Below are positions 10,283 through 21,337 of a stretch of DNA of 64,000 nt, piece after piece (the first letter of the stretch is position 1; every line of letters starts with the position of its first letter). The stretch covers positions 3,162,001 through 3,226,000 of the forward strand of contig CM070605.1 of the NCBI GenBank assembly GCA_036346395.1, read 5' to 3'. The stretch comes from Hsuehochloa calcarea. Taxonomy: Eukaryota > Streptophyta > Magnoliopsida > Poales > Poaceae. Below the pieces are notes generated by a model, which was not told the origin of the DNA, made no database searches, and saw nothing but the letters and a program-made list of their open reading frames with translations. The translations under genes were made by a program, and so were the position numbers.

Positions 10283-12184
10283 ATGGATAAATACTCCACC
10301 AAGCCGCATATCTTCGATGGGCACGACTATGCCTATTGGAAGAATCGCATGCGAGTCTTTCTTGAGAGCGAAGGACAAGCTATATGGGACGTTGTTCGAG
10401 CCCCGCTCGTTGTTCCCGAAGTTGCTACGCCGGCTTCAGCAGCCCTCTTGGCTAACAACAAGGCAAAAAATCTCTTATATGGTGGGCTTGGTAGACAAGA
10501 GTATGATCGGATTTGTAATCTTAAGACTACGCACGAGATTTGGAACACCCTCGAAACCTACCATGAGGGTTCGTCCCAAATCAAGAAAGTACGCCAGACA
10601 GTCTATAAGCGTGAATATAAAAAATTCGAGATGCGTCCTGGAGAGAGCATCGATGACATTTTCAGTCACTTTAATAAAGTGATTAATCAGATGAAAGCCG
10701 TTGGTATTGAATATTCTCAGTCTGAAAATGCCACCCACCTCTTGGCTGCAATCAACACCAAGGAATGGGAGATAAAGGCTACCGTCATTGAGGAGAATGT
10801 CAACCTCTCTGATCTGACTTTAGAGCTGCTCTATAGCAAGCTCAAGACTCATGCGATCAAGGGGATTGATCATCCTAAGAAGGAAAATATGGCTTTGGTA
10901 GCAGACCCGCTCAAGAGAGCTTCTGATGGATCTTCTTCTGGATTTTCACTTGCTGGTTTATCTGCAATCCATGGAGAGGAGTTTGAGAGTCTCCCTGAGG
11001 CTGAGTTGGCCCTCATAGTCAAAAAGGCTACACGGGTCTATAACAATATGAGAAACAAAAATAGAGGAGGTCCCGTGACTTGCTATGAGTGTGGCGAGCT
11101 TAATCATATCCGGGTAAATTGCCCCAAGCTGAAAGGTAAGAACAACCATAAGGTGGGAAAGCCCGCTTGGAAGAAGCCTCAATGGAACAAATCAATGTAT
11201 GATGCTGCCAAGCTGACGAAGGCCGCTCACCGGGTTCTTGCCGCTTTTGGGGATCAATCCTTAAGCGTTGTGGACTCCGGGAGTGAGGAGGACAAGGAGG
11301 AGGAGATCCCTCGAGACAAGAAGAAGGGGAAGGCCAAGGACTTCACCGGCTTGTGCTTCATGGCTGACTCCGCTTACGATGACAACGATGAGGTACCTCC
11401 CTCCTATGATGTCCTTTCTGATATATGCGAAACTATTTTTGAGCAACTCATGAGTCAGGATAAGGCTTTAGAGTATATCATGGCTAGGAACAAGGACTTA
11501 GAGTCACAAGTAGATAATTTGACTCTAGAACTTACAAATGCTAAGACTCTTGAATCTTATGAATGTTCATCCTGCCATGGTCTAGACTCAGAATTTGCTA
11601 AACTGCAATCTGCTCATGATATTGCTTTGCAACAACTTGAAAATGTTAGGACTGAGCTAGTTGAGGTTAAATCTGCTCCTTGTAAAAAATGCTTAGACTC
11701 TAGCAAGTTGGTTGCTTCTGGAGTGGTTGATTCTAGCCTTTGCACTTTCTGCTTAAAACGCGAACATGAAGTTAAAGATATCTTAGAAGCAGTTAGAGCT
11801 AAATATGCCAAGCTTAAGGACAATATTGAGTCTGCTACATATGCTTCATGTCTAGCTCTTAAACTTGAAGTTGTTTTATATAAAGAAAAATATACTAGAG
11901 CCATTAAGGGTAAAATCTGTGAATCATGCGTTAATCTTGAAGAAGAAAATGCTTATCTTGAGGATACCTTAGAAAATTTTTCTAAAGGTAGGAAACAATT
12001 AAATATGATTCTGGACAAGTCTAAAACTACTTATAAGAAGCAAGGATTAGGATACAACTCTGTCCAAAATAATTCTAAGCCAAAAGTTACACAAGTCTTG
12101 GAAAATGGGTTAGTTGAATTCAAAACCCAACCTGCAAAAACTATTTTTAAATCTGCGGGTTTTGCCCAACCATTTGTTAAGTAA
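10283..12184 (+). CDS. gag: Sirevirus gag polyprotein (nucleocapsid), ends at an in-frame stop
   Basis: The first ATG is at 10283 (the frame is open a little upstream only through a TTG). The N-terminus has the copia gag signature FDGHDYAYWKNRM, W(N/E)xLE-type helices and the UBN2-like middle (RPGESIDDIFSHFNKVINQM). A CX2CX4HX4C zinc knuckle (CYECGELNHIRVNC) lies near residue 270. A long acidic and coiled-coil region with repeated Cys pairs (SCHGLDSEFAKLQ, CKKCLDSSKL, CTFCLKR) occupies the C-terminal half. The TAA at 12182 is followed in the same frame by a second knuckle (CTYCKKDGHLVEFC) and open sequence to 12571, so the stop looks like a later mutation in a longer gag. About 633 residues remain. 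Confidence 0.88.
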   Translation: MDKYSTKPHIFDGHDYAYWKNRMRVFLESEGQAIWDVVRAPLVVPEVATPASAALLANNKAKNLLYGGLGRQEYDRICNLKTTHEIWNTLETYHEGSSQIKKVRQTVYKREYKKFEMRPGESIDDIFSHFNKVINQMKAVGIEYSQSENATHLLAAINTKEWEIKATVIEENVNLSDLTLELLYSKLKTHAIKGIDHPKKENMALVADPLKRASDGSSSGFSLAGLSAIHGEEFESLPEAELALIVKKATRVYNNMRNKNRGGPVTCYECGELNHIRVNCPKLKGKNNHKVGKPAWKKPQWNKSMYDAAKLTKAAHRVLAAFGDQSLSVVDSGSEEDKEEEIPRDKKKGKAKDFTGLCFMADSAYDDNDEVPPSYDVLSDICETIFEQLMSQDKALEYIMARNKDLESQVDNLTLELTNAKTLESYECSSCHGLDSEFAKLQSAHDIALQQLENVRTELVEVKSAPCKKCLDSSKLVASGVVDSSLCTFCLKREHEVKDILEAVRAKYAKLKDNIESATYASCLALKLEVVLYKEKYTRAIKGKICESCVNLEEENAYLEDTLENFSKGRKQLNMILDKSKTTYKKQGLGYNSVQNNSKPKVTQVLENGLVEFKTQPAKTIFKSAGFAQPFVK

Positions 12185-15100
12185 AAGGGTGATTCTCCCA
12201 GTGGTATCAAGTACCATTGCACCTATTGCAAGAAGGATGGGCATTTGGTTGAGTTCTGTTGGCGTAGGTTGAAAAATGATAAGAAAAATTTTGCTAGAAT
12301 TTTATCCAATCAACCTAGAGAGTTTATGAGACATGGTAACATAGAAAAGAAGAAACCTGGTTTAGGATTTGTGTCACATGCTCATCATCATGCTCCTAGA
12401 CAGGATTACTCTCATGATAGTTTAACCATTGCTCATAACAGAACTTCAAATAGAATCAAGGATAGCACTTCTGCTTTACATACTACTCGCAGACGTGTGT
12501 CTCAGTACTGGGTTCCTAAGTCTTGTTTAACTAACCCCAGTATTGAGACACATCATTCTTCTGTGCCTTGATTTTCAGGATTACCGCGGAAAGAGGAAGG
12601 ACACGTGGTTCGTTGACTCCGGCTGTTCACGCCACATGACCGGAGACTCAAGATGGTTCACCTCCTTCACGTGGTCGACGGGTGATGATGTCATCACCTT
12701 TGGAGATGATAAACAAGGGCGGATTGAAGGAACGGGATCAATCAGGGTGAACGATAAGTTCATTCTCAAGGACGTCGCCCTTGTAGACAAGCTAAGGTCT
12801 AATTTGCTTTCTGTCTCTCAACTTCTTGATGATGGCTACGAGACTAGATTTAAGAAAAATGCTTGTCGCGTGCTTGATTCAACTGGTGAGCTTGTTTTTG
12901 GGATTACTAGAGTTGTTAGGATCTTTAGAGCTGATTTTTCTGAATCTCTTGCTAGTTCTCTCAAATGTTTGATTTCATCTTCTTTTTCTGAGTTCTGGCT
13001 TTGGCACCGTCGTTTGGGGCACATTGGTTTTGATCATCTGACGCGAGTTAGCAACCTTGAGCTCATGAGAGGTGCCCAAACTCAAAGCCGTCAAGGATGA
13101 TGTATGTGTGCCCTGTAGGCATGGCAAATAAGTTGTCGCCTCACACCCTTCAGTGACTATGGTCATGACTGACGGACCGGGACAGTTGCTTCATATGGAT
13201 ACTATTGGTCCTACTAGGGTTCGGTCAGTCGGTGGAAAATGGTACATTCTTGTCATAGTCGATGATTTTTCTAGATACACTTGGGTGTTCTTTCTTGCTT
13301 CGAAGGATGAAGCTTTTGATCATTATCATGATCTTGTTCTTCGTTTGACTTCTGAACTTCCGGGTGCCTTGAGAGCGATCCGCAGTGACAATAGCACGGA
13401 GTTTAAGAATACCTCTTTTGCTTCCTTTTGTGCTGAGCGTGGAATTGAGCATCAGTTCTCTTCTCCACACGTACCTCAACAAAATGACGTTGTGGAAAGG
13501 AAGAACAGGACCCTAGTCGAGATGGCTAGGACGATGTTAGATGAGTATAGCACACCGAGGAGTTTTTGAGCCGAAGCTATTTGTACTTCTTGCCATATTG
13601 CAAATCGTGTCTTTTTGAGATCGTCTTTGGGCAAGACTCCTTATGAGTTTTATTTTTGTAGAAAACTCTCTGTCTCGCACTTTCGAGTCTTTGGATCCAA
13701 GTGTTTTATTCTCAAGACAGGAAACCTAGATAAATTTGAGTCAAGAACTTTTGATGGTTTATTTCTGGGTTATCCTGCGCATTCGAGGGGTTTTTGGGTT
13801 TTTAATGCTGAAACTAACCTTATTTAGGAGACATGCAATGTCACTTTTGATGAGACTGGCCCTAGAGCTAGATCAGATATTTCAGGTGATACACATGTGA
13901 CAGAGAGCATATTTATAGAGGAAGATGATGAAGGACTCGATAATGTTCTTCCACCTGCTGCTGTTGATGCTCCTATTCCAGCACAAGAATCTGCTGTGAC
14001 TACTTCGCCTTCAGATGATGCTCTTGTTGCATCTTCATCATCAGCAGTACCTGCGGAGGTCGAAGAGATACTTTCATCTCCGGGTGCACCACTTCACATT
14101 CAAAGGCAGCACCCTCCGGATCAGATGATAGGTAATCTCCATGAGCGAGTCACTCGCTCCAGGTATCATGATCCAAACCTCTACTCTTATTCTTCTTTTG
14201 TTGCTTCTTTTGAAATCCGCGATATTTCACATACTTTATCGGATTCTAACTGGGTTAATGCCATGCATGAGGAGTTAGAAAATTTTGAGAGGAACAAGGT
14301 TTGGAACCTAGTAGATCCTCCTAGTGGCCATAATGTTATAGGATCCCGCTGGGTTTTCAAAAACAAACAAAATGAGGATCGTTCTGTGATTAGAAACAAG
14401 GTTAGGTTCGTAGTTCAGGGTTTTAGCCAAGTTGAGGGGTTAGATTTTGATGAGACCTTTGCTCCTGTTGCAGACTACAAGCTATTCGCATTCTGCTTGC
14501 ATTTGCTGCATCTAAGGGCTTTAGATTATATCAGATGGATGTTAAGAGTGCCTTTTTGAATGGTTACATAGAGGAGGAAGTGTATGTTAGGAAACCCCCA
14601 GGCTTTGAGAATCCCAAGAATCCACATCATGTGTTCAAGCTATCCAAAGCCTTGTATGGTCTTAAGCAAGCCCCTAGAGCCTGGTATGATAGACTTAAGA
14701 CCTTACTTAAGAATTATTTTGAGATGGGTAAGGTAGACAAGACCTTGTTCATTCTTAGGCGTGGTAATGACTTCCTACTTGCTCATATTTACGTTGATGA
14801 TATTATCTTTGGTGGTTCTTCGCATGCTTTTGTTTCCAGTTTTTTGGAGATTTTATCCAGGGAATTTGAGATGAGTATAATGGGAGAGCTCAATTACTTC
14901 TTAGGGCTTCAAATCAAACAATGTAAGGAAGAGATCTTCATCCATCAGACGAAGTACACTAAGGACCTGCTCAAACGCTTCGACATGGGTGACTACAAGC
15001 CGATCGCCACTCCCATGTCGACTTTGACTATTTTGGATCCAGATGAGGAAGGAGAAGCCGTGGAACAACGCGAGTATCGCAGCATGATCGACTCCCTCCT

Positions 15101-15744
15101 GTACCTGACGGGCTCAAGACTGGACATCCACTTCATGGTCTACCTCTGTGCGAGGTTTCAGGCGTCTCCGAGAGCTTCCCATCGCCAAGCCGTTAAACAC
15201 ATATTCAGGTATTTACACTCTACCCTCTTGTATGGCATTTGGTATTCCTGTTCTTTCATCTTTGTTCATTCGGGGGTTTTCTGATTCTAATTTTGTGGGT
15301 TGTTGGCTAGATAGGAAGAGTACCTCAGGCACTTGTCACTTCCTAGGCACTTCTCTTGTCTCTTGGTCTTCTAGGAAGCAGTCTTCTGTTGCTCAACCCA
15401 CTGCTGAAGCTGAATATGTAGCTGCTGCTAGTTGTTGTAGTCAGATTTTGTAGATGGTATCCACTCTTAAGGACTATGGGTTAAATTTTGCTAGTGTTCC
15501 TCTTTTCTGTGATAACACTTCTGCTATTAACATTGCTAAAAACCCAGTGCAACACTCTAGGACCAAGCACATAGACATTCGCTATCACTTCCTTAGAGAC
15601 CATGTTGAAAAGGGTGATATTGTGCTGCACTTCGTGGAGTCCGAGGCTCAACTGGCTGATATCCTCACCAAGCCTTTAGACCCAACAAGGTTTACCACCT
15701 TGAGGAGCGAGTTAGGGGTAATTTATCCTTATGGGTTGGTTTGA
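12185..15744 (+). pseudogene. pol: Sirevirus pol: protease, integrase, reverse transcriptase, RNase H
   Basis: Domains appear in copia order over broken frames. The second gag knuckle is at about 12213. Protease WFVDSGCSRHMTGD is at about 12608. The GAG-pre-integrase motif LWHRRLGHIGFDHL is at about 13000. The integrase core has its acidic residues in HMDTIGP, IRSDNSTEF and VVERKNR (13190-13505). RT runs from NWVNAMHEELE (about 14250) through MDVKSAFLNG, LYGLKQAPRAWYDRL and the catalytic YVDDIIFGG (about 14790). RNase H has DRKSTSG, AEAEYVAA, DNTSAI and HIDIRYHFLRD, ending ILTKPLDP before TGA 15744. Breaks: stops near 13100, 13569, 13825 and 15453, and frame changes near 14490 and 15270. The catalytic motifs survive, so it was an autonomous element not long ago. 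Confidence 0.9.
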
Positions 15745-17468
15745 GGGGGAGTTTGATCTTTTCTGATCTTTCCTTGTTCTTTTCTGAACTTATTGATCTT
15801 TTTGAACTTTTTAGGCTTTTTGAGTTTTCTTGCATCTCATTGTATCATATTGCATTCATATGAAAAATCCAAAAAGATGCATTGTAATATAAGCTTTTCT
15901 GCTTATCTTTTAAAATTGATGGAGCTTTGCTTATTACCATTAGGAGCTTTAGTATTTCAATTCTTGCTCAATGCTATGTCTAGTTCTTTGACTTGCTAGA
16001 ATTATCATTCTTTCACATATGTACCTAAGTCTTTGCTGTATGAGCTAGAACTCTAAAATAACTAGAACTAAAATTGCAATTTGTGGATGTTTTAGCTAGT
16101 TGCGCAATTAGTGCTTCTTTTGTGACATTGGCCCTGTCAGAATTGCTTTGTTAGCTCTTGAATCTAAAATTGACCATTACTTGAGCTTCTTGTGTTATTG
16201 AGAATCTAAAACTGCTCTTGTGAAACATGAAAAATTAAATTTCAAGATTGTCTTATGCTTAAATTGTGCCAAACTACTCTTACGAGAATGTATGTCAAAG
16301 ACATGAACTTGGAGATAGTTTGATGATCCAGACGATCTCATAGGGACTGCGTGTCACAACTGACATGAACCTCAAGATTTTTCGCACTGGTAGAAGTTTA
16401 GGAAGAGTTTGTGGATGGCTCCTAGTCCAGGATCTTCTTCACTAAGATATACCTTTAATCAACTTCTGGTCGAAGCTTAGGATGAGTTTGTGTATGACTC
16501 CTAGTCCAGGATCTTGTCACTAAGTTAGACCATTAGTCAACTTCCATATTCAGTGCAGATGAAAAATTGTTGAAAAATGGGCGTTTGAGAAATTTTTAGC
16601 AAAATGATTCAATTCAGGACCTGTTTGTCTCTTAATGTGGTCATTGTTAGCTTTTTGATCTCTATTGACATTTTGACATGGTCAGTATCATTTTAGGATC
16701 CCTGTTGATGAACTTGCTAAATTTGAAGCTTTGCTTAAATTGATCTAATTTATTACTTTATATTGAGCCTCCGAGCTTAGCTTTGATATATATGTCTTAT
16801 CATGATCTTGCTAGCGCTGTTAGGCTTGATATGTTGTTTGTGCAATATTAGAAATGCTAGCTTGTTCTTTTGGGTAATCTCCAAAGCTTCTTGTAATCAA
16901 AAATTAAAAAATGAAGCCACTCCATTGCACTTCATGCATACTCCTTCTTATGCTTCTTTCTTCATTCTGCATTTGTTATCTCTGGACGAGAGGAAGGCGT
17001 GATTCCTTGATGACTCCATTGTCAAAAGGGGGGAAGATATTTCAATGTTGTATAAAGGGGAGAAGATATAAAAATATTAAAAAGGGGGAGAAAATAGGAG
17101 AATTTGAAATTTTCTGAAATCTAAGGATCATAGTGAGGGGGAGCATTTGAATTGCATTCTTATCGTCTTTCTGAACTTGAATTACATTTCTTAATCCTCA
17201 CGATGATCAAAGGTCAATGGAACAATTGTTCTTTCATATGTTCCTTAAGTGAGATTTTTGACTCTTTTCTGGAATTTAAAGTTTTTATGCTTTATTTTGC
17301 CTTATCTCACTCGCCTATGCTATTTTGATGCCAGCTTGGTCATTTCCATTGCTTTCTCTTGCTTATGGACCAAGTTGTGCCTTTATACGAAAACGAAAGT
17401 ATTTTACTTTTCAAACCTCCAAATTACATTTTCTGGATAATTGCCAATGTGTTCATCAAGGGGGAGAT
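15745..17468 (+). promoter_or_regulatory. Sirevirus 3' non-coding region with multiple polypurine tracts
   Basis: About 1.7 kb without a supported ORF. G-rich purine tracts recur just after the pol stop (15743-15752) and at 17024-17035, 17055-17064, 17080-17092, 17134-17142 and 17455-17467, the last immediately before the 3' LTR. Repeated polypurine tracts are a described hallmark of Sireviruses. No envelope-like ORF was recognised. Confidence 0.8.
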
Positions 17469-19236
17469 TGTGGATATCATAGGATATGCTCCTGATCTTA
17501 GGATGATGTGATAATTGGCAATGGCGTTAAAGGTTTGTCGTTTCACGTGTTTTGACAAAGAACCGATCTTTGTCGGGCCTTTGGCGGTCCGGCCAGAAGC
17601 GGATCGGCCAAGCCATAAAGCGATCCGACCAAACCACCCTAGCGGTCGGACCGCCGATGGCGATCAACCGCCATGACGGCGGTCGAACCGACCAATTTCA
17701 AATATGGTGTTTTGAGTTGGGCCAAAAATAGAGGTTGTAGGCAAGAGAGGGGATTCTATTGCACTTGGTCGCATAATTTTTCGAGTCTTCAGTCAAAAGT
17801 TCTATTGGTTTGAAAATTCCAGTAGATTTCGGATTTCCAGTGAGGAAATTCGGCTAAGTCCCAGCTGGGCGGTCAGACCGGCCAGGGGGGCGATCAGACC
17901 GGCCATGGTGGCGGTCTGACCAGTTTTCACTTGGATCGTCGTCCTTCGTGGCGGCGATGTTTGGTTGTTAGGTCAAAGTCATGAGTTTCAGTGCATATGT
18001 ATTGCATGATGCATGTTTTGACTAACATGGGTCAAGTTGTGAAGAACTTGTTCCCGGATTCGTTTTGCTTGTCTATTGTTGTGCAGGTTGCTTGGTGGTC
18101 AACGGCGAGGATGATCGGGACTAGGCTTGGAGAGCTGAGGTCCAGAACAATCGACGATGCCGAGTGAGGTCAATGAACTCAAACGTGGTGCAAGATGGAC
18201 AAGGGTGACCTTTTGCCAACCAGTGGTGCAAGATGACGCAAGGTGTAGCTGATTAGGTCAAGAGGCGATAAAGACGGCGCTTTAAAATACGTGCGTGCGT
18301 GACCTGTTTGTTTTGGGTCTTAACGGGAGCCCAATTGAGTCAAACTTCTAGAAGGTCTAAGCCTCCACTATAAATAGAGGAGGCAGGTGGCTGCACCCCC
18401 CTTCAACCCTTTTATTGTTTTGAAACCCTAATTTTGCTTAGGGAGAGGATTTGTGGAGGTTAGGGTTCTAGTTAGTTTTGATTTGATTTCGTGCTCATTG
18501 GTTGAGCTTTGTCCTCCACTGATGGAGTGGTTGTAAACCCAAATCATATCAAATCAATCCAAGGAAAGTTTGATCAAAGTTTTGTCTCTTTGCTTTCCTT
18601 CTCTCTATTTGATGATTTTGAGTCTTTCTTTGATCCGTGAGTTTTTGCTTAATTTCTTTACGTGATCTAGCTTGCTGTGACATGTGGGAACATATCTTGG
18701 ATCATCTTGATCATCAATCACCCACGAGCAAGATTTTGGATCTAGTTTTCGTTTTGACTCGATTTTGAACCATCCTCCTATCAAACAGAAAAGGATCGTA
18801 ATTCTTTCAAGAATTTTCACAATCTTCGATTGGAATAGGTTCCTGACATCATAGAGAAGGTGTGTTCCAAGTTTCATCGAGTTTGGAGTTGTAGATAAAA
18901 AATTACATCTATTTACAACCGTTTTTGATTTGTTTGATCATTCATCGGGCGGTGGTCGATCGCCAAGGTCACCGGTCCGCCCGCCAGGGGTGAGCGGTCC
19001 GACCGCCATTGACCTAGCAGTCAAACCGCCCAACACTTAGTTTTTTAGTTTGTGTTGATTTTCGTTGTTTTGCTTCGGGGGTTAAATTGGATTCAATACT
19101 AGTCTTCTGTTGTACTGGTATATTGATCTTCATAGCTTCCATAGCTATTGGAGTAAAATCTTATTGAATATATTATTTTTGAAAAAGTGAGCATGCTCCT
19201 ATTCACCCCCCCTCTAGTCACCTTTTCGGTCCAACA
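17469..19236 (+). repeat. 3' LTR of the Sirevirus
   Basis: 1768 bp, starting TGTGGATATCATAGG after the polypurine tract and ending GGTCCAACA. It differs from the 5' LTR by scattered substitutions and small indels and has the same TATA box (18369-18376) and GGTCNGACCG palindromes. Confidence 0.9.
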
Positions 19237-19456
19237 AATTTACATTACTTGCTTTAATTGCTTATATATCTTTGTATGATTGCACTCATTAAATTGTATT
19301 CATATTGTTGGTACACTTAGTCAAGCCTAGTTGATTTAGGTTTTAATTGTGTAAAACCAAATTATTATTAGTTTCTGCATTATTAATTGGTTTTAGCCAA
19401 AGAGTTTTTAAAACCGCATATTCACCCCCCTCTAGTTGGCCTTCTTGATCTTACAC
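19237..19456 (+). repeat. Fragment of a second Sirevirus LTR (3' end)
   Basis: Ends ACCCCCCTCTAGTTGGCC then TTCTTGATCTTACACA, an LTR end related to but distinct from that of the neighbouring element. It has no matching left half, no internal domain and no target duplication. It directly abuts both the Sirevirus 3' LTR and the PMD N-terminal piece. Confidence 0.6.
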
Positions 19457-19560
19457 AGGGGGGATGGTACTGAGGCGGCTACAGTGACTCACGTCAACGG
19501 TCGGGTCAAGCAACTCGTATGGCCACTACGCAGTCTTCAAGGGCCGCTATACATGAGAAT
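19457..19560 (-). pseudogene. PMD protein N-terminal fragment, continuation of 6300-8432
   Basis: The - strand reads RPLKTA, a stop, then WPYELLDPTVDVSHCSRL and STIPP, a good match to the start of transposon-type PMD proteins. Together with 6300-8432 on the same strand it forms one gene interrupted by the Sirevirus insertions. Confidence 0.65.
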
Positions 19561-20613
19561 TTAATGCTTATATTGTAAATACTACGAAACATACACAAAA
19601 TAATAATAATAATAAGCGACATATCTAATTAATTCAATTATTACACCAGAAAAATAATGCACGATTAACGACATATCTGGAACTGGTCTACACACAACTA
19701 TAATGATATACTACACGACCCTATAGTACATAGCAATACCTTCCATCTAAAAGTATCTAATTAACTTAATAATTGCACACATAAAAATTATACACAATTA
19801 ACGACATATCCTAGTTTAAAAAGCATTTTAAGCGTTTCAAAATTATTTACCATGTAAAAATAAAAACCAAATTTAAGTTGAGAATATTTTAATTAAGCTC
19901 GAAATACCCTATTTAACTACTGTGGAATTTTGTAGAATTTTTAGAGCTATCATGTTATTTTTCTAGTTTAAAAATTATTTTTAGCATTTAAAATCTATTT
20001 ACTATGTAAAAATGAAAACCAAATTTAAGTTGACAACATTTTAATTAAGCTCTGAATACCCTATTTAACTACTTTTTGAATTTTTATAGAATTTTTAGAG
20101 CTATATTTCTATTTTCCTAGTTTTAAAAGTATTTCTAGCATTTAAAAATTATTTACTGTGCAAAAATGGAAACCAAATTTAAGTTGAGAATATTTTAATT
20201 AAGCTCTAAATTGCCTATTTAACTACTCTGGAATTTTTATAGATTTTTTAGAGCTATCTTACTAAATTCCTAGTTTTAAAAGTATTTTCAGTATTTACAA
20301 AATATTTAGTTTAAAAAGTATTGTCAGTATTTACAAAATATTTACTGTGTAAAAATGAAAACCTAGAATTTTTTTAGCTTTGTTTTGTATTTTTACAGAT
20401 TTAATCTAAATAATTCACGTAAAGCACCATAAATAATATCTATACGAAAAACTAAAGTATACACAGCTAAAATATTGTACTGCAACAAAGTACACTATAA
20501 CTAAAATTATCTAATCTATTCAATTTTATGTCGATGGTTTTATTTACTAAACTACTAGGTTTTGAAATTTATATACAAAGTCGCAAGGACATTTACCTGC
20601 AAAATAAACAAAT

Positions 20614-20615
<2 letters not shown>
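19561..20615. repeat. AT-rich region with a ~150-bp tandem repeat
   Basis: Between about 19805 and 20370 there are roughly 3.7 diverged copies of a unit of about 150 bp: CCTAGTTTTAAAAGTATTT, then ATTTACTATGTAAAAATG, then AACCAAATTTAAGTTGA, then CTATTTAACTAC and TTTTTAGAGCTAT. The last copy has a further internal duplication of the ATTTACAAAATATTTA piece. No coding potential. Confidence 0.8.

Positions 20616-20668
<53 letters not shown>
20616..20668. repeat. (TA)n microsatellite
   Basis: About 26 uninterrupted TA units. A short second TA run (20957-20974) lies on the other side of the MITE. Confidence 0.95.
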
Positions 20669-20673
<5 letters not shown>

Positions 20674-20957
20674 ACGTATCTGGTGCTAATAGATAATTCA
20701 GTACTTAGGTGCTAATACCAATCTTGACCGTTGGATCTGAATTGAACAACCAAGATTAATGCGGGCTCCTACCTCTAAACCATTTAATCACCCTGCATAC
20801 TCTCACCTCCAGTGCGCTTTCATTAATGCGTCTGTATTAAACACTCTGCATGCTCCCACCACCAATGCTCTGCATTAAACACGCTGCATGATCCAACGGT
20901 TAAGATTGCTATTAGCACCTTAGCACTCAATTACCTATTAGCACAAGATATGTTCCC
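20669..20957. mobile_element. MITE with ~70-bp terminal inverted repeats in a (TA)n tract
   Basis: The left end GAACGTATCTGGTGCTAATA...GACCGTTGGATC matches the reverse complement of the right end (GAACATATCTTGTGCTAATA...AACCGTTGGATC) over about 70 bp with few mismatches. The element is about 290 bp, has no ORF and is flanked by TA on both sides. This suits a Tc1/mariner-type or microsatellite-targeting MITE such as rice Micron; the family assignment is inference. Confidence 0.75.
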
Positions 20958-21249
20958 TATATATATATATATATCCTCCTCCGCATGAACTAGCATCGCT
21001 TCGCTAGGTCACTTTTCCCCTCTCCTCTCCCTGTTCTCCTTTTCTCTGAATTAAACTGACTTTTTGACTGATTTTTGATGGTTTACAGTGTCCTCTGTCG
21101 CTAGTTGGAGTGACGACAAGAAGGCACAGGCACAGGTTCCTACCGTCATTTCAACTGACGATTGACACACAATTCAAAGCCAATCATTAGTTGAAATGGT
21201 GACTAGGCAGTAAACACCATCTTGTCGCCATTTCAAGTGGCGACAGGAG

Positions 21250-21337
21250 AACTGACGATATGAGCCTATTTTTGTAAAAAAAAAAAATCAACTTTTTTGT
21301 AATTATTTATTAAAATAATATTATTGAAAAAAAATCC
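21250..21337 (-). repeat. Right terminal inverted repeat of the PMD element
   Basis: Inverted partner of 5592-5680. Just inside it are several GGCGACA/TCGCCA-type short palindromes (21095-21250) that also occur, weakly, inside the left end. Confidence 0.65.

Larger units (their letters stand above)
8436..19236 (+). mobile_element. Sirevirus-type Ty1/copia retrotransposon, complete but inactive
   Basis: Structure in order: 5' LTR 8436-10224, primer-binding site, gag with zinc knuckle, pol in protease-integrase-RT-RNase H order (copia order), a long non-coding 3' segment with repeated polypurine tracts, and 3' LTR 17469-19236. Both LTRs begin TGTG(A/G)ATATCAT and end TCCAACA. The flanks (GAAAG before, AATTT after) do not match, so the usual 5-bp target duplication is missing. 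On the right it abuts a piece of another Sirevirus LTR, which suggests a rearranged insertion site. Stops and frameshifts in gag and pol mean it cannot move by itself. Confidence 0.92.
5592..21337 (-). mobile_element. PMD-carrying transposon with inverted terminal repeats, split by a Sirevirus
   Basis: The left edge (5592 onward) and the reverse complement of the right edge (ending about 21337) share a diagnostic AT-rich block, TATTATTTTAATAAATAA followed by TTACAAAAA, then a T-run and AAAATAGG, giving inverted ends of about 85 bp. Between them lie two parts of one PMD gene on the - strand (6300-8432 and 19457-19560), separated by a Sirevirus (8436-19236) and a second Sirevirus LTR fragment. 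Removing these leaves about 4.7 kb. Such PMD cargo is known in plant transposons, often Mutator-like. No transposase and no 9-bp target duplication was seen, so the class is an inference. Confidence 0.6.

Noticed and set aside
15793..17440. Envelope-like ORF in the Sirevirus tail
   Set aside because: Only short ORFs of about 62-68 codons in different frames; no signal peptide, transmembrane or coiled-coil pattern strong enough to support it.
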